Origin: Iodobacter fluviatilis | GTDB lineage: Bacteria > Pseudomonadota > Gammaproteobacteria > Burkholderiales > Chitinibacteraceae | NCBI RefSeq assembly: GCF_004194535.1 | Contig: NZ_CP025781.1 | Coordinates: forward strand, 2,604,001 to 2,668,000 | Length of the DNA stretch: 64,000 bases | Reading direction: 5' to 3' | Shown: positions 7,480 to 17,271 of the stretch, piece after piece | How positions within the stretch are numbered: position 1 is the first letter of the stretch | How the letters are laid out: each line of letters begins with the position of its first letter | Notes under the pieces: generated by a model | Database searches by the model: none | What the model was told of the DNA's origin: nothing | The model's input: only the letters and a program-made list of their open reading frames with translations | Position numbers and translations under genes: made by a program

Positions 7480-9538
7480 GGCCGGCCTCCGTGGTTAATG
7501 GTCCACCTACTTCATGCACCGATATTTCTTTATTATTTAGTGCTTTACGAATCTGAATAATGGTTGCAACTAGCATGGTGATCGCAACTAGCATAAAGAA
7601 GCTGCATAGCACCGCGTTGATCTGGTTATTGAAGACAATTCTTTCCATATCCGCAATGCTTTTTGCTGGGGCCAGTAGGGTGCCGTCATGAATGGCACTC
7701 TTAAAGCGGCTTGCCTGCGCTAGAAAGCCGATTTTAGGATTTTCATGGAAAATCTTTTGCCAGCCCGCCGTCATCGAGGTAATAAACAGCCATACGGTGG
7801 GCAGCAGGGTGACCCAAGCGTAGCGCTGTTTCTTCATTTTAAAGATCACAACGGTGCCTAGCAGCAGCGCCATTGTCGCCAGCATTTGATTGCCAATGCC
7901 AAATAGCGGCCACAGGGTGTTAATGCCACCTAGCGGATCGGTTACGCCTTGGTAAACAAAGAAGCCCCAGCCAGCAACAGCCACGGCGGTGCCGATTAAA
8001 TTGCCGACCCATGATTGGGTTTTTGCAAGGCCAGGAATAAACACGCCTACGGTGTCTTGCACCATAAAGCGGCAGGCGCGAGTGCCTGCGTCTACAGCCG
8101 TCAAAATAAACAGTGCTTCAAATAAAATCGCAAAGTGATACCAAAAGCCCATCATGGCGGTGCTGCCGGTAATGGTGCTGATGATATGTGCCATGCCCAC
8201 CGCAAAGGTTGGCGCGCCACCTGCCCGCGATAAAATTGAATGCTCGCCTACATCTTTAGCAATTTGCGTGAGGTACTCCGGCGTAATCACAAAGCCCCAG
8301 CCGTTGATTACGCTTGCTGCGTGCTCTACGGTGGTGCCGATCAGCGCTGCTGGCGAGTTCATGGCAAAGTAAACGCCAGGATCAAGTACCGATGCGCAGA
8401 TCAGCGCCATGAGCGCTACAAAGGATTCCATCAGCATCGAGCCATAGCCAATTAGGCGGATATGACTTTCTTTTTCGATTAGCTTAGGGGTGGTGCCGGA
8501 TGCGACTAGCGCATGAAAGCCAGAGATCGCGCCGCAGGCAATGGTGATAAACAAAAATGGGAACAGGCTGCCAGCAAAGACTGGGCCACTGCCGTCAATA
8601 AAGCGGCTGACGGCGGGCATTTTTAGCTCGGGTGCGGCAAAAACAATTCCAACAGCAAGGCCAGCAATTACGCCAATTTTTAGGAAGGTAGATAAATAAT
8701 CACGCGGTGCCAGCAGTAGCCACACCGGTAAAACTGAAGCAATAAAGCCGTAGATAATCAAGGCCCATGTTAGCTCAGTGCCACTCATGGTAAATAGCGG
8801 TGCCCACTCAGGGTTGGCCGCAATATCACCACCATACACAATGGCTGCCATCATCAGCACAAAGCCAATCAGCGAGATTTCACCAATGTGGCCTGGCCGG
8901 ATATAGCGCATATACACGCCCATAAATAGCGCAATTGGGATGGTCGCGGCAATCGAGAACACGCCCCATGGGCTTTCTGCTAACGCTTTAACCACCACCA
9001 GAGCCAGTGCAGACAAGATGATAATCATCACGCCCAGTGCGCCCAGCATCACAATCACCCCAGCAAAGGGGCCGAGCTCTTGCTTGGCCATCTCCCCCAG
9101 GGAGCGGCCATCGCGGCGGGTAGAGATAAATAAAATTAAGAAATCCTGCACCGCCCCTGCCAGCATTACGCCAACTAGAATCCAGATGGTGCCAGGCAAA
9201 AAGCCCATTTGTGCGGCCAAAATGGGCCCAACTAAGGGGCCGGCACCAGCAATGGCGGCAAAGTGGTGGCCAAACAATACCCATTTGTTGGTTGGCACAT
9301 AATCTAGCCCGTCGTTACGGCGGTAGGCGGGCGTGAGGCGGTTATCGTCGAGCTCGAACACTTTTTCGGCGATAAATTTAGAGTAAAAACGGTAAGCAAT
9401 GCTGTAGCAGGAGATAGCGGCCAGTACCAGCCAGACTGCATTAACATGCTCACCTCGGCTTAAGGCCAGCATGGCAAACGAGAATGCACCACCAAGTGCA
9501 ACCAGCAGCCAGACTCCCCATTTTTTAAAATGATTCAT
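7472..9538 (-). CDS. cstA: Carbon starvation protein CstA, pyruvate/peptide transporter
   Basis: A 688-residue inner-membrane protein with about 16-18 hydrophobic segments. Family signatures are visible: PTNKWVLFGHHFAAIAGAGPLVGPILAAQ near 82-110, then QDFLILFISTRRDGRSLGEMA and a GFHALVASGTTPK loop near 343. The family imports pyruvate or peptides during carbon starvation. Start ATG has a GGGAAG site. It forms a two-gene unit with ybdD. The 496 bases upstream would hold its promoter; no convincing CRP palindrome was seen there. Confidence 0.96.
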   Translation of the reverse strand: MNHFKKWGVWLLVALGGAFSFAMLALSRGEHVNAVWLVLAAISCYSIAYRFYSKFIAEKVFELDDNRLTPAYRRNDGLDYVPTNKWVLFGHHFAAIAGAGPLVGPILAAQMGFLPGTIWILVGVMLAGAVQDFLILFISTRRDGRSLGEMAKQELGPFAGVIVMLGALGVMIIILSALALVVVKALAESPWGVFSIAATIPIALFMGVYMRYIRPGHIGEISLIGFVLMMAAIVYGGDIAANPEWAPLFTMSGTELTWALIIYGFIASVLPVWLLLAPRDYLSTFLKIGVIAGLAVGIVFAAPELKMPAVSRFIDGSGPVFAGSLFPFLFITIACGAISGFHALVASGTTPKLIEKESHIRLIGYGSMLMESFVALMALICASVLDPGVYFAMNSPAALIGTTVEHAASVINGWGFVITPEYLTQIAKDVGEHSILSRAGGAPTFAVGMAHIISTITGSTAMMGFWYHFAILFEALFILTAVDAGTRACRFMVQDTVGVFIPGLAKTQSWVGNLIGTAVAVAGWGFFVYQGVTDPLGGINTLWPLFGIGNQMLATMALLLGTVVIFKMKKQRYAWVTLLPTVWLFITSMTAGWQKIFHENPKIGFLAQASRFKSAIHDGTLLAPAKSIADMERIVFNNQINAVLCSFFMLVAITMLVATIIQIRKALNNKEISVHEVGGPLTTEAGHA

Positions 9539-10034
9539 AGCCTTCTTCCCTTGTTAAAACTATTTTGTTTTAAATAACGGATACGATTGGGCAATATTTG
9601 AAAAACCACAAATCTTAGGGCTGCTACTTGCTGCGCCCTTGATTGAAATTGATGCGGAGTAAGTGTTTTTCTAATATCGCGGCATAACATCCGTTAAATT
9701 AGCGACGGGGGTTTAAAAAAAGTCTCTACTCAATAAGAAAAAACGCGCCTGAAAAATTGATCGCTATATGGGTTTGATATATAAGGAAAATTTTTTAAAG
9801 CTCAACGCTACTTTATGATGAGAGAGCGCTTTTTTGAAGCTCCCTTACCTTGTAGGCCGATAATGAAACGATGTAAGCCACCCGCCCATAGGTGCTTTCC
9901 CTAGGTGTCAGCTATTTAAGGATATTTCCTAAGTAGATACTGAAAATTGTTTTAAAACAGATGTGATTGGGTGTTGGAGTCGAGGCAGGGCTGGTTGTGA
10001 AAGTGTGGAATGAAGCGTGAGGGATGGGTTAGCT
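9539..10034. other. Intergenic region, no gene recognised
   Basis: AT-rich DNA between cstA (leaving leftward) and the end of yigZ. It must contain the cstA promoter on the minus strand. I see no tRNA, strong hairpin terminator or supported reading frame. A lone TGTGA-type half-site near 9962 is not enough for a CRP call. Confidence 0.5.
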
Positions 10035-10625
10035 CTAGCTACTTGTAAGTCGTAGCTGGCCTGAGCATAGATTCTTGATTTCTTGCAGGAGGGGAGCCGA
10101 CTGATCCTGCGCTAGCTGTAGCTGTAAAAAGGCCTCGATATTGCTGTAGTGCACGCCTAAAACCACACCATCATGCTGGGCTACAAAGCGGCGGATTCTT
10201 CCTTCTTCACTAAAGGGCAGGGCGATTTCGAGCTGGGCTTGAGCGATGTTACTAATGTATTCGGCCCCTAGCAAGGCGGTGGCAATGGCATCGGTATAGG
10301 CACGGGTCAGCCCACCAGCACCCAGCTTAATTCCACCAAAATAACGCACCACCACACCCAAAACGCCATCCAGATGTTTGTGCTGTAAGACATTCATAAT
10401 GGGCTTGGCTGCCGTACCGGATGGCTCGCCGTCGTCATTCATCCCTGATTCACCGCCCGCTAGCAGCGCCCAGCAAACATGGCGGGCTTCTGGATGCTGC
10501 TGCCAGTAAGCGTCCACCAGCGCTAGCGCCTCAGCGCGGCCAGAAACCGGATGAATATGGGCGATAAAGCGGCTTTTTTTAATGATAATTTCTGCAGAAA
10601 CCGCAGTGGCAATAGAGGTCGTCAT
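10035..10625 (-). CDS. yigZ: YigZ/IMPACT family protein
   Basis: A 196-residue protein of the UPF0029 (Impact N-terminal) family. The N-terminal domain (residues 10-115) carries the signature GEPSGTAAKPIMNVL followed by VVVRYFGGIKLGAGGLTRAY. The C-terminal DUF1949 domain covers about 130-190. The family is widespread and linked loosely to translation or amino-acid-stress control; its exact function in bacteria is unsettled. Length is normal. It follows the A2M gene on the same strand, but the ~200-base gap argues against tight coupling. Confidence 0.92.
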   Translation of the reverse strand: MTTSIATAVSAEIIIKKSRFIAHIHPVSGRAEALALVDAYWQQHPEARHVCWALLAGGESGMNDDGEPSGTAAKPIMNVLQHKHLDGVLGVVVRYFGGIKLGAGGLTRAYTDAIATALLGAEYISNIAQAQLEIALPFSEEGRIRRFVAQHDGVVLGVHYSNIEAFLQLQLAQDQSAPLLQEIKNLCSGQLRLTSS

Positions 10626-10824
10626 CAGGGTATTTTAACTGCTGGGAGGGGAAATGGGGAGTTGGGATTAGGGGGGCAGAGTAATTCCCGACTCCACTCC
10701 CCCGCATAAGGTTTCACATTCTTTATCGCACGTTATGCCTCGGCCTTGTTGCGCTCCGTGTTTTGTGTGCCCATATGCTAGGGCATTGCCACGCGAGGGC
10801 ACAAAATCGTGCCCACGCAATAGA
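10626..10824. other. Intergenic region with a decayed copy of the A2M gene end
   Basis: On the minus strand, bases near 10736-10766 read GAQQGRGITC, closely resembling the last codons of the upstream A2M gene (GTQQGRGVAG near 10853-10885). This looks like a short degenerate tandem duplication of the gene end. Nothing else is recognised. Confidence 0.4.
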
Positions 10825-13800
10825 TCATGGTTTTACAATTTCTAGCTTACCTGCTACGCCTCGACCTTGTTGCGTGCCGTACATGGCTTCAGCATAAGGG
10901 GCTGGGGTCTGGAAGATTCCGGCGTGGGTGGCGCGCAGGCGATAGACGAAGGTGGCGGCGTCTTTGCTGATGTTGCCATACAGCACGATTCTGTCGTCGC
11001 GCATATCTAGGTAATCTGGCCGCCAACTGGATTGTTTTTCTCCCAGCGGTGCTTGCCAAGTGGGGCGTTGTGGGTCGCCATCCCCTTCGCTTTCTCCTTC
11101 CAAGCTTGCCTGAGCTGGGGCGTCTTCTTTAGGTGATGGCACAATTTCTACCCCGCCTGGTAATAGCTCAACAATCGCCATTTGCGAGCCCTTTTGTTCT
11201 GAGCGCAGCCGTAGCCGCACTAAAAACTCTTCGCCAATTTTGACTTTGCTGATGACTTTTCCCGCAAGATCGGTGTATTCGCGGATGATCTCCACCCCTT
11301 GCTTAATGGCTGCCTTGGGTGGCAGCTTATCAAAGCCTGCTTCGCTTAAGAGGTAAAAGCCAGGTAGGGCGCCTTCCTTGCCAAAGCGTACTCTGTGAGC
11401 GGTGTTTGAAAGCATCGCCGTGTTGTCTAGTTTGCTTACCTTGCCGCTTTTATCCACTTCGGCCAGCGTAAATGTACCGGCATTATTGCTATAAGCCTCC
11501 AGCCCCAGCATTAAATACGCGGCAGAAAGCGAGTGGTAGTTCTGAGCGCTGATGGCATTGCCTAGCTGAGCTAGCTCGGCGGCTGGAACGCTGTTGAGCT
11601 GTTCTTTAAAGTGGCGTGATAGCAGATACAGCCGCTGTGCATCGTGTACCAGCGGGTTGTAGTAGCTCTCTCCGGTGCTTGGCGTGGCTTTTGCAAGCAA
11701 TAGCCAAGGTACAGTTTTAAATAGGCTTTTAGCCAGCGCATCTTGTTTTAGCAGCTTGTAGCTAGCGGCCAAATAGGCGGCGGTAAGGTCTTGTTGCCAT
11801 ACTTTGGCGTGGTGCGCTTCAAGCTCCTGCTGCAGTGCGGCAATCATGCCGCTGGTCATCACACCCTGACGGCTAAGTAGGTAAATAGCATAGGCTCGCT
11901 CCCTTGCTTCGCTTAAGTTTTCGCTGCTGCCGGTAGCCAGTGTTTCTAGCCAGCTATTGGCTCTTTTGAGCATGTCGTCTGAAACCGGCAGGCCACGTTC
12001 TTTGGCTTCAATTAAATAATGCACGGCATAAACCGAGGCAAAACGCGAAATATCCGGATTGCTGGCCCACAGGCCAAAGCTGCCCTCATCATTTTGCCGC
12101 TCGGCCAAGGTTTGCTTCAGCTTATTAAAGGCGGTTTGTGTTTTTGTGCGGTCTAAATTAGGCAAGAGCAGGGCAGGGAAGCCTTTGCTGATCACTTGCT
12201 CGGTGCAGCTGTAAGCATAGCCATCCAGATAAACCGCTAGACCTTGAGCCCAAACTAAGGGCGAGCCCGCCACACCGGCACTGACCTTTCGATACTCTTT
12301 AAATAAATCGCGGCTTAGCGCCACTTCCTGCGTGGCATGATCAAAGCGGCCAACGCTGAGTTTGGTGGAGTAAGGTACAGCGGGGCGAATGCTGACTGCG
12401 TCTCTGGCGATACCTTGCTTACTGCCACTGCTAGCGGTAAAGCGCAGGCTACCCGAGCCAAGCACGCTGTTGGCACGCAGGCGGAATTCTGCGCTGGCTT
12501 CGCGCTGGCTGGCGATGTTCAGCGTTTGCTGGGCAGGGGAGAGTAGGGTAAAGGCCACATCGGCATCTAGTTTGAGCTGTACGGGGGTTATGCCCGCTGT
12601 GCGTAGATTATTAAACACCCCTAAGCTCACGGTAAATTCATCACCAGGGGCCAAGATATACGGCACATTCGGGCTAAGAATTAAATCACCGCGTACCTGT
12701 GTGCCGCCTTCAAATACGCCGATTTTATCTGGCGTAACCGCTACGGCCATCAGCCGTAATTTGCCGTTAAAGGTATCCGGCACGGTGTAGCTCAGCGTTT
12801 TGCCCTGTGGCCCCACATCAATCAGCCCAGACCACCACGCCACGGCGCTCTGGCGTTTGCGTTTAAAGGGATTTAAGTGTTTGCCAAGCGCACCTGCTGC
12901 ATCGCCCCCCGGCGCTGCACCCTGCATCAGCCTTGCAAACTCCGGCAGAATTAAATCTAAAATCTGGCTGGTGCGTACGTCTAAGGCGCGTTTCTGGAAG
13001 AAAAAATCCAGCGGCTTGGGTGTGTTATATCGTGCCACTTGCAGTATGCCTTCATCCACTGCAAATACCACGATGCGCGCATCCTGATTGCTGGAGACTT
13101 TAAGCTCCAGTTTTTGCCCCGGTTTTACTTCCTTGGCATTGGCGATTTTTACATCTAGGCGTCTGGCGTCCAGATTCACCGCAAACGGCACTACGCCATA
13201 AGAAAGCGGGCTCATATAGACTTCATCGCTGCTTGGGCTGCGGATAAATTGCACCGAGATGTAACCATTGCCTTCAAAGTCTTTGGGCAGGGTAATTTTT
13301 TGTACCGAGCTGGTGGTATCCGCTTTAAACCAGATATGGCTATATACCTTGTCGCGCTCTATGGTGATGAGCCCCGCGCCGGTGTAGGGCGCGCGGATAT
13401 TCACTTCGATTTCTTCACCTGCTTTGTAGTCTTTTTTATTTAAAGTGAGCTGCAACTCGGCGTTGCGTTCTAAGGATCGGGCGATATTGGCTGCGCCCAC
13501 CACGGTGTATTCGATACGGTTGAGCTCTGCGCCATCCGGCCCTTTGATCACCAGCGCAAAATCACCTGGCTCGGCAGTTGGCAGCGTCAAATTGCTGCCT
13601 GAGGCGGGTAGGCTGAGTGGCTTGCTGTCGCGATTGATTTCTTTTTTACGTGATTGATATTTGAATGTAGCGTCGGGCTGCTTCACTAACACCGACACAT
13701 ATTTGCGCTCCACCCAGTTCACTGTAAGTTGCTCAGCAATAATGGGTTTTAGATCTGGGCCAAGAGCCAGCCAGTGCGCAGCACGTTTGGCATTGCGCTG

Positions 13801-16614
13801 GATATATGCCATCTCGCCATCGCTTTTTACCCCGATCAAATACGGAGCAGAGGATACCAGCACGGCGCTTTCTGCCGCCACGCCACGGCCACTACCCGCT
13901 TCGAAAGCGCGGGCGGTGAGATGCAGCTGGTAGGTGGATCGGGCAAAGCGCGCCAAATTAAGATTGAGCTCGGCGTCCCCCTGATCATTACTGGTGGCGC
14001 TGGGCAGCGCGTCTCTAAACGGCTCTTTTAACTGGCCCGCCTCGCTGAAGCGATAATCCGGGAAGGCGGCAAAGGCTGGCACGCTAGGCGTTAAGACCAT
14101 CTCGCCCTCTACCCGCCGCCCGCCCGCTGGGCTGCCAAATAGATGCATGACTTTTACATTCGCCTTAATATCTTCCGGCTTAATCCAGCCTGCTACTGGC
14201 GCATGGCTAAGCGTGGCGCTGACTTTCATCCGGTCTGGCTCAAACTCTTTAACCTTGATGCTGCCACTGCCGATCTGCTCGTGATCGTTTTTGCCTTTGA
14301 TTAGATAAACGCCAATCTGATAATCGCCGGTGGCTGAGGTATCGCTGCTGGCAAAATCAATACTTTCAAAACCAGAGCTGCTGAGCTTTATTCGTTCTTT
14401 TTTGACGGTTTGCCCACGCGGATCGGTGATTTCAATTTCCAGTGGCAGGCCAGTTAAAGAGCCCACCCAGTTAGCTGTGCGGGTAATACTATGGATATGC
14501 GCGGTTTCGCCTGGGCGATACATGCCGCGATCAGAAAACACAAAGCTGGATAACTGCTGCGCCGAGGCCGCATTGGCAATGCCGCCAATATCAAAGCGCG
14601 ATAGATCAAGCTGCCGATCGTAGCGGTTAATTGGCAGAAACGAGACATCGTCCCCCTTACTGACTAAATACATCAGCGGCGCTTTTTCACGGGTTAAATC
14701 TTTTAGTGCAGGCAGATGGGCGCGGCCGCTGCTGTCGGTAAGGCTGCTGGCAACGGTGAGGCCATTGCGACCTATCACATCAATTTTTACGCCATCAACT
14801 GCATTGCCACCGGAGATGGACTGCACAAATACATCATTGCTGCCGTCCACGGCGGTTTTGGCCAGTACGCCTAAATCAGAGACCAGAATAAAGCGGCTGT
14901 CACTGGTTTCCTCATCGCGGTTTTTAGGATGCTTAGGGTCAAAAGGCGTGAGCTTAAGCATAAATACACCACGCCGGTTGCCGGTTTTGTCGGCCAGATA
15001 GCGCGTCAGATCGATGCTGTCGTAGTAGGGCTTGCCAGGCTCGGTGGCAGGCAGGGTGCGCTCTTCAGTAAAACGCTCGACTAAGGTATCTAGATACTGA
15101 TCGGCTATCTCGGGCTTGGCAAAGTTGCCGCTGCTTTGGTCAACCAAATGGTGGAGCTGATTGGGCAATAAGCGCCCCACTTCAATCCGCACCCCTGGTA
15201 GGCCGCGCGCCACAAAGGCGATTTTTTTATCTGAGGCCATAGAGAGCAGCGCGCCATCGGATAACAACTTCACGGCCTTAGGATAGGGTGCTACTTGAAA
15301 CACACGGCTCATAATCTTGCCGGATTGATAGCCACCAAAAGCCTGCACGCCGGCATCTACCTGTAAAAACACCGAGCGCCCAACTGGGGCTGAGAAGCGC
15401 CAGCTATGTTGGGTGCCGTATTCATCGGCAGCAGGCAGGGCTTTAAGCGCTAGCTCTGTTGTTAGCTGGGCTTTGCCAACTTGACTTGCCCCCCACTGAT
15501 AGTTGCCATGTTGATCTTCTTTGGGCGTGTTGGGCGGGTACTCCGGCAAGAGCCAAGCATGGACTTTACCTTTTAGTGCGGCTTCAGAAACCGGCACATT
15601 GCTGGACATCATCACCACTTGTTCGGGTTCGTAGCGCTCGTTATCGGCCAGCAGCATTTGCACATTATCGAAACGCAGGCTGTAGAGGCCGGGCACGCTG
15701 ATTTGGCTGGTTAATTCTGCGTCTAGGGCATTGCCACCTTGGCTGGCTTTAGCGCCTTTTGCCAAAGTGAGCAGAATATCGCTGTCTTCTTTAGGCACGG
15801 TGAGCGGGGCGGAGTGAATAAAAGCGTTGAGCTTGGCTTTATCAAAGCTGATTGAATAGGGCGGCACTTTATCGCTCTGAAAGCCCAGCCCACCGCCTAA
15901 TTTTAGGTTGATGTTTTTTTGGATGCTGGCAGGGTCTACCGGATGACTAAAGTGCAGGGTGGCGACCAGCTTCTTAAGATTAGCATCCCTTGGATCTTGG
16001 TAAAATCGTGATTCGGCCACATTGGCGGCAAAGGGCGCGGTCTTGAAAGTAAAGCGGTATTCCTCCAGCTTTACGCTCTCTGCAAAGAGTTTTTTCTTGG
16101 CGAGTGTCACTTCAAACTCGGCATCAATTGGCCAGTCGGCTTTGGGGCTGAAAACCAGTTTTCTATCGCCTTCCCAAACCCAGCTGCCAGCCAAGGCAGG
16201 GGATAGTTGCACGCCATCGCCAGCGGGTTTGTCGATTTGCTTGAGTGGTGCTGTGGATTCGTTAAATTCCACCACCAGCGGCAAAGGCTGCGGCCGGTCT
16301 TTTTCGTCATAAGGCGTAAGCGCGGGTGCGGTCACTACATAGCTCACTCGCTGCTGCTTAGGCTGAGCCTGATACCAGCGCCAGCCCATCGTTCCTCCTG
16401 TTGCCAGCAGGGCAAAAGCCAGCAGGGCAATCCCGGCTTGCTTGGGCTTGGCGCGCATCCAGCGCACTGCCACCTCCAGCCAAAGCGCTAATTTTTTGAG
16501 CCAGCCCGGCGCTTGCCAGTTCACCTCGCCAAACAGCAACGTTAAAACCCAGGATATCCCGCGAGATAAAAGCTGGAAAGCGGGTAAGCAAATCTGCAAG
16601 GCTTTATTCATCAT
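10825..16614 (-). CDS. Large alpha-2-macroglobulin family protein, membrane anchored
   Basis: A 1929-residue bacterial alpha-2-macroglobulin, a protease trap thought to guard the periplasm against host or competitor proteases. An uncleaved-looking membrane helix lies at about residues 58-78 (AGIALLAFALLATGGTMGWRW). MG-type beta domains follow. The internal thioester motif C-T-E-Q is at residues 1470-1473 (cysteine codon at 12205-12207), and the alpha-helical TED domain continues to about 1700. There is no lipobox, unlike E. coli YfhM. The pbpC gene, the usual neighbour of the YfhM-type, is absent on both sides. Start choice (MMNK) has only a weak ribosome site. Confidence 0.93.
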   Translation of the reverse strand: MMNKALQICLPAFQLLSRGISWVLTLLFGEVNWQAPGWLKKLALWLEVAVRWMRAKPKQAGIALLAFALLATGGTMGWRWYQAQPKQQRVSYVVTAPALTPYDEKDRPQPLPLVVEFNESTAPLKQIDKPAGDGVQLSPALAGSWVWEGDRKLVFSPKADWPIDAEFEVTLAKKKLFAESVKLEEYRFTFKTAPFAANVAESRFYQDPRDANLKKLVATLHFSHPVDPASIQKNINLKLGGGLGFQSDKVPPYSISFDKAKLNAFIHSAPLTVPKEDSDILLTLAKGAKASQGGNALDAELTSQISVPGLYSLRFDNVQMLLADNERYEPEQVVMMSSNVPVSEAALKGKVHAWLLPEYPPNTPKEDQHGNYQWGASQVGKAQLTTELALKALPAADEYGTQHSWRFSAPVGRSVFLQVDAGVQAFGGYQSGKIMSRVFQVAPYPKAVKLLSDGALLSMASDKKIAFVARGLPGVRIEVGRLLPNQLHHLVDQSSGNFAKPEIADQYLDTLVERFTEERTLPATEPGKPYYDSIDLTRYLADKTGNRRGVFMLKLTPFDPKHPKNRDEETSDSRFILVSDLGVLAKTAVDGSNDVFVQSISGGNAVDGVKIDVIGRNGLTVASSLTDSSGRAHLPALKDLTREKAPLMYLVSKGDDVSFLPINRYDRQLDLSRFDIGGIANAASAQQLSSFVFSDRGMYRPGETAHIHSITRTANWVGSLTGLPLEIEITDPRGQTVKKERIKLSSSGFESIDFASSDTSATGDYQIGVYLIKGKNDHEQIGSGSIKVKEFEPDRMKVSATLSHAPVAGWIKPEDIKANVKVMHLFGSPAGGRRVEGEMVLTPSVPAFAAFPDYRFSEAGQLKEPFRDALPSATSNDQGDAELNLNLARFARSTYQLHLTARAFEAGSGRGVAAESAVLVSSAPYLIGVKSDGEMAYIQRNAKRAAHWLALGPDLKPIIAEQLTVNWVERKYVSVLVKQPDATFKYQSRKKEINRDSKPLSLPASGSNLTLPTAEPGDFALVIKGPDGAELNRIEYTVVGAANIARSLERNAELQLTLNKKDYKAGEEIEVNIRAPYTGAGLITIERDKVYSHIWFKADTTSSVQKITLPKDFEGNGYISVQFIRSPSSDEVYMSPLSYGVVPFAVNLDARRLDVKIANAKEVKPGQKLELKVSSNQDARIVVFAVDEGILQVARYNTPKPLDFFFQKRALDVRTSQILDLILPEFARLMQGAAPGGDAAGALGKHLNPFKRKRQSAVAWWSGLIDVGPQGKTLSYTVPDTFNGKLRLMAVAVTPDKIGVFEGGTQVRGDLILSPNVPYILAPGDEFTVSLGVFNNLRTAGITPVQLKLDADVAFTLLSPAQQTLNIASQREASAEFRLRANSVLGSGSLRFTASSGSKQGIARDAVSIRPAVPYSTKLSVGRFDHATQEVALSRDLFKEYRKVSAGVAGSPLVWAQGLAVYLDGYAYSCTEQVISKGFPALLLPNLDRTKTQTAFNKLKQTLAERQNDEGSFGLWASNPDISRFASVYAVHYLIEAKERGLPVSDDMLKRANSWLETLATGSSENLSEARERAYAIYLLSRQGVMTSGMIAALQQELEAHHAKVWQQDLTAAYLAASYKLLKQDALAKSLFKTVPWLLLAKATPSTGESYYNPLVHDAQRLYLLSRHFKEQLNSVPAAELAQLGNAISAQNYHSLSAAYLMLGLEAYSNNAGTFTLAEVDKSGKVSKLDNTAMLSNTAHRVRFGKEGALPGFYLLSEAGFDKLPPKAAIKQGVEIIREYTDLAGKVISKVKIGEEFLVRLRLRSEQKGSQMAIVELLPGGVEIVPSPKEDAPAQASLEGESEGDGDPQRPTWQAPLGEKQSSWRPDYLDMRDDRIVLYGNISKDAATFVYRLRATHAGIFQTPAPYAEAMYGTQQGRGVAGKLEIVKP

Positions 16615-16865
16615 GGGGCTCGGTCTGAGTTTGACTGACTGCGGGCAGGCTTATTTTGCCCTTTGAAATTGTAAGAGTTATTTGATTGTGCTGCTTGGGA
16701 ATGCGGTTTTTATGGCTATGGAGTGTGCAAATTCGCCCACTTGCTGCATTCCAGCCCGCGAAATATGCAGTCTGTTCTGCCTAAACGGTAATCTGTCTTT
16801 CTAACGTTTTAATTGATCCGCAATGGCGGCATACTGGGCTTATTCTAACCAAGAATATTGGATTT

Positions 16866-17201
16866 ATGATGAAAAAAATACTGATTTCATTATTACTTGT
16901 GCTGCTGGCGATTTATCTAGGGGCAGATTTCTTTAATCACAGCATGAACTTAAGTTTTAGTGGTGATGGGGATAATTGGGAATGGACGAGTCGTGGTGCT
17001 GATGCGCTGATCACTATTCCTGTTTTGTTGATTGTGGGTACAATTTTATTCTTTGTATTTTCTGGCGTGGCCTTACTTATTTTAGCAATTGGCTTGTTTG
17101 CCGTATTAGCCTGCCTGTTGCCTGCGCTGATTTCATTGGCCGTACCGGTATTGATGGTGTATTTACTTTATTTGCTGATTCGTAAAGCGAAGAGTGTTTA
17201 G
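16866..17201 (+). CDS. Hypothetical membrane protein
   Basis: A 111-residue protein with a signal-anchor-like helix (residues 4-22), a short polar stretch containing SFSGDGDNWEWTSRGADAL, and two or three tightly packed hydrophobic helices from about 50 to 106, ending in a basic tail. The family is not recognised. It stands alone between the divergent A2M gene and a convergent membrane protein gene, and ends in a clear hairpin. The composition and terminator support a real gene. Confidence 0.6.
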   Translation: MMKKILISLLLVLLAIYLGADFFNHSMNLSFSGDGDNWEWTSRGADALITIPVLLIVGTILFFVFSGVALLILAIGLFAVLACLLPALISLAVPVLMVYLLYLLIRKAKSV

Positions 17202-17214
17202 TGAATGAGGCTGT

Positions 17215-17255
17215 ATCAGCCCAAAGGGTCTCTCGTGGGGAGAGATTGGGCTGAT
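17215..17255. terminator. Stem-loop between convergent genes
   Basis: ATCAGCCCA (17215-17223) pairs with TGGGCTGAT (17247-17255); the interior TCTCTCG/GGGAGAGA can extend the structure. It could end transcription from either side. Confidence 0.55.
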
Positions 17256-17271
17256 GGCAGGCAATAAGAAA

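Noticed and set aside
8154-9302. Plus-strand frames inside cstA
   Set aside because: Antisense shadows of a well-supported conserved gene.
9955-9980. A possible CRP site upstream of cstA
   Set aside because: Only a TGTGA half-site is present with no matching second half.
12337-16491. Many plus-strand frames inside the A2M gene
   Set aside because: They mirror the codon structure of the long conserved minus-strand gene and show no domains.
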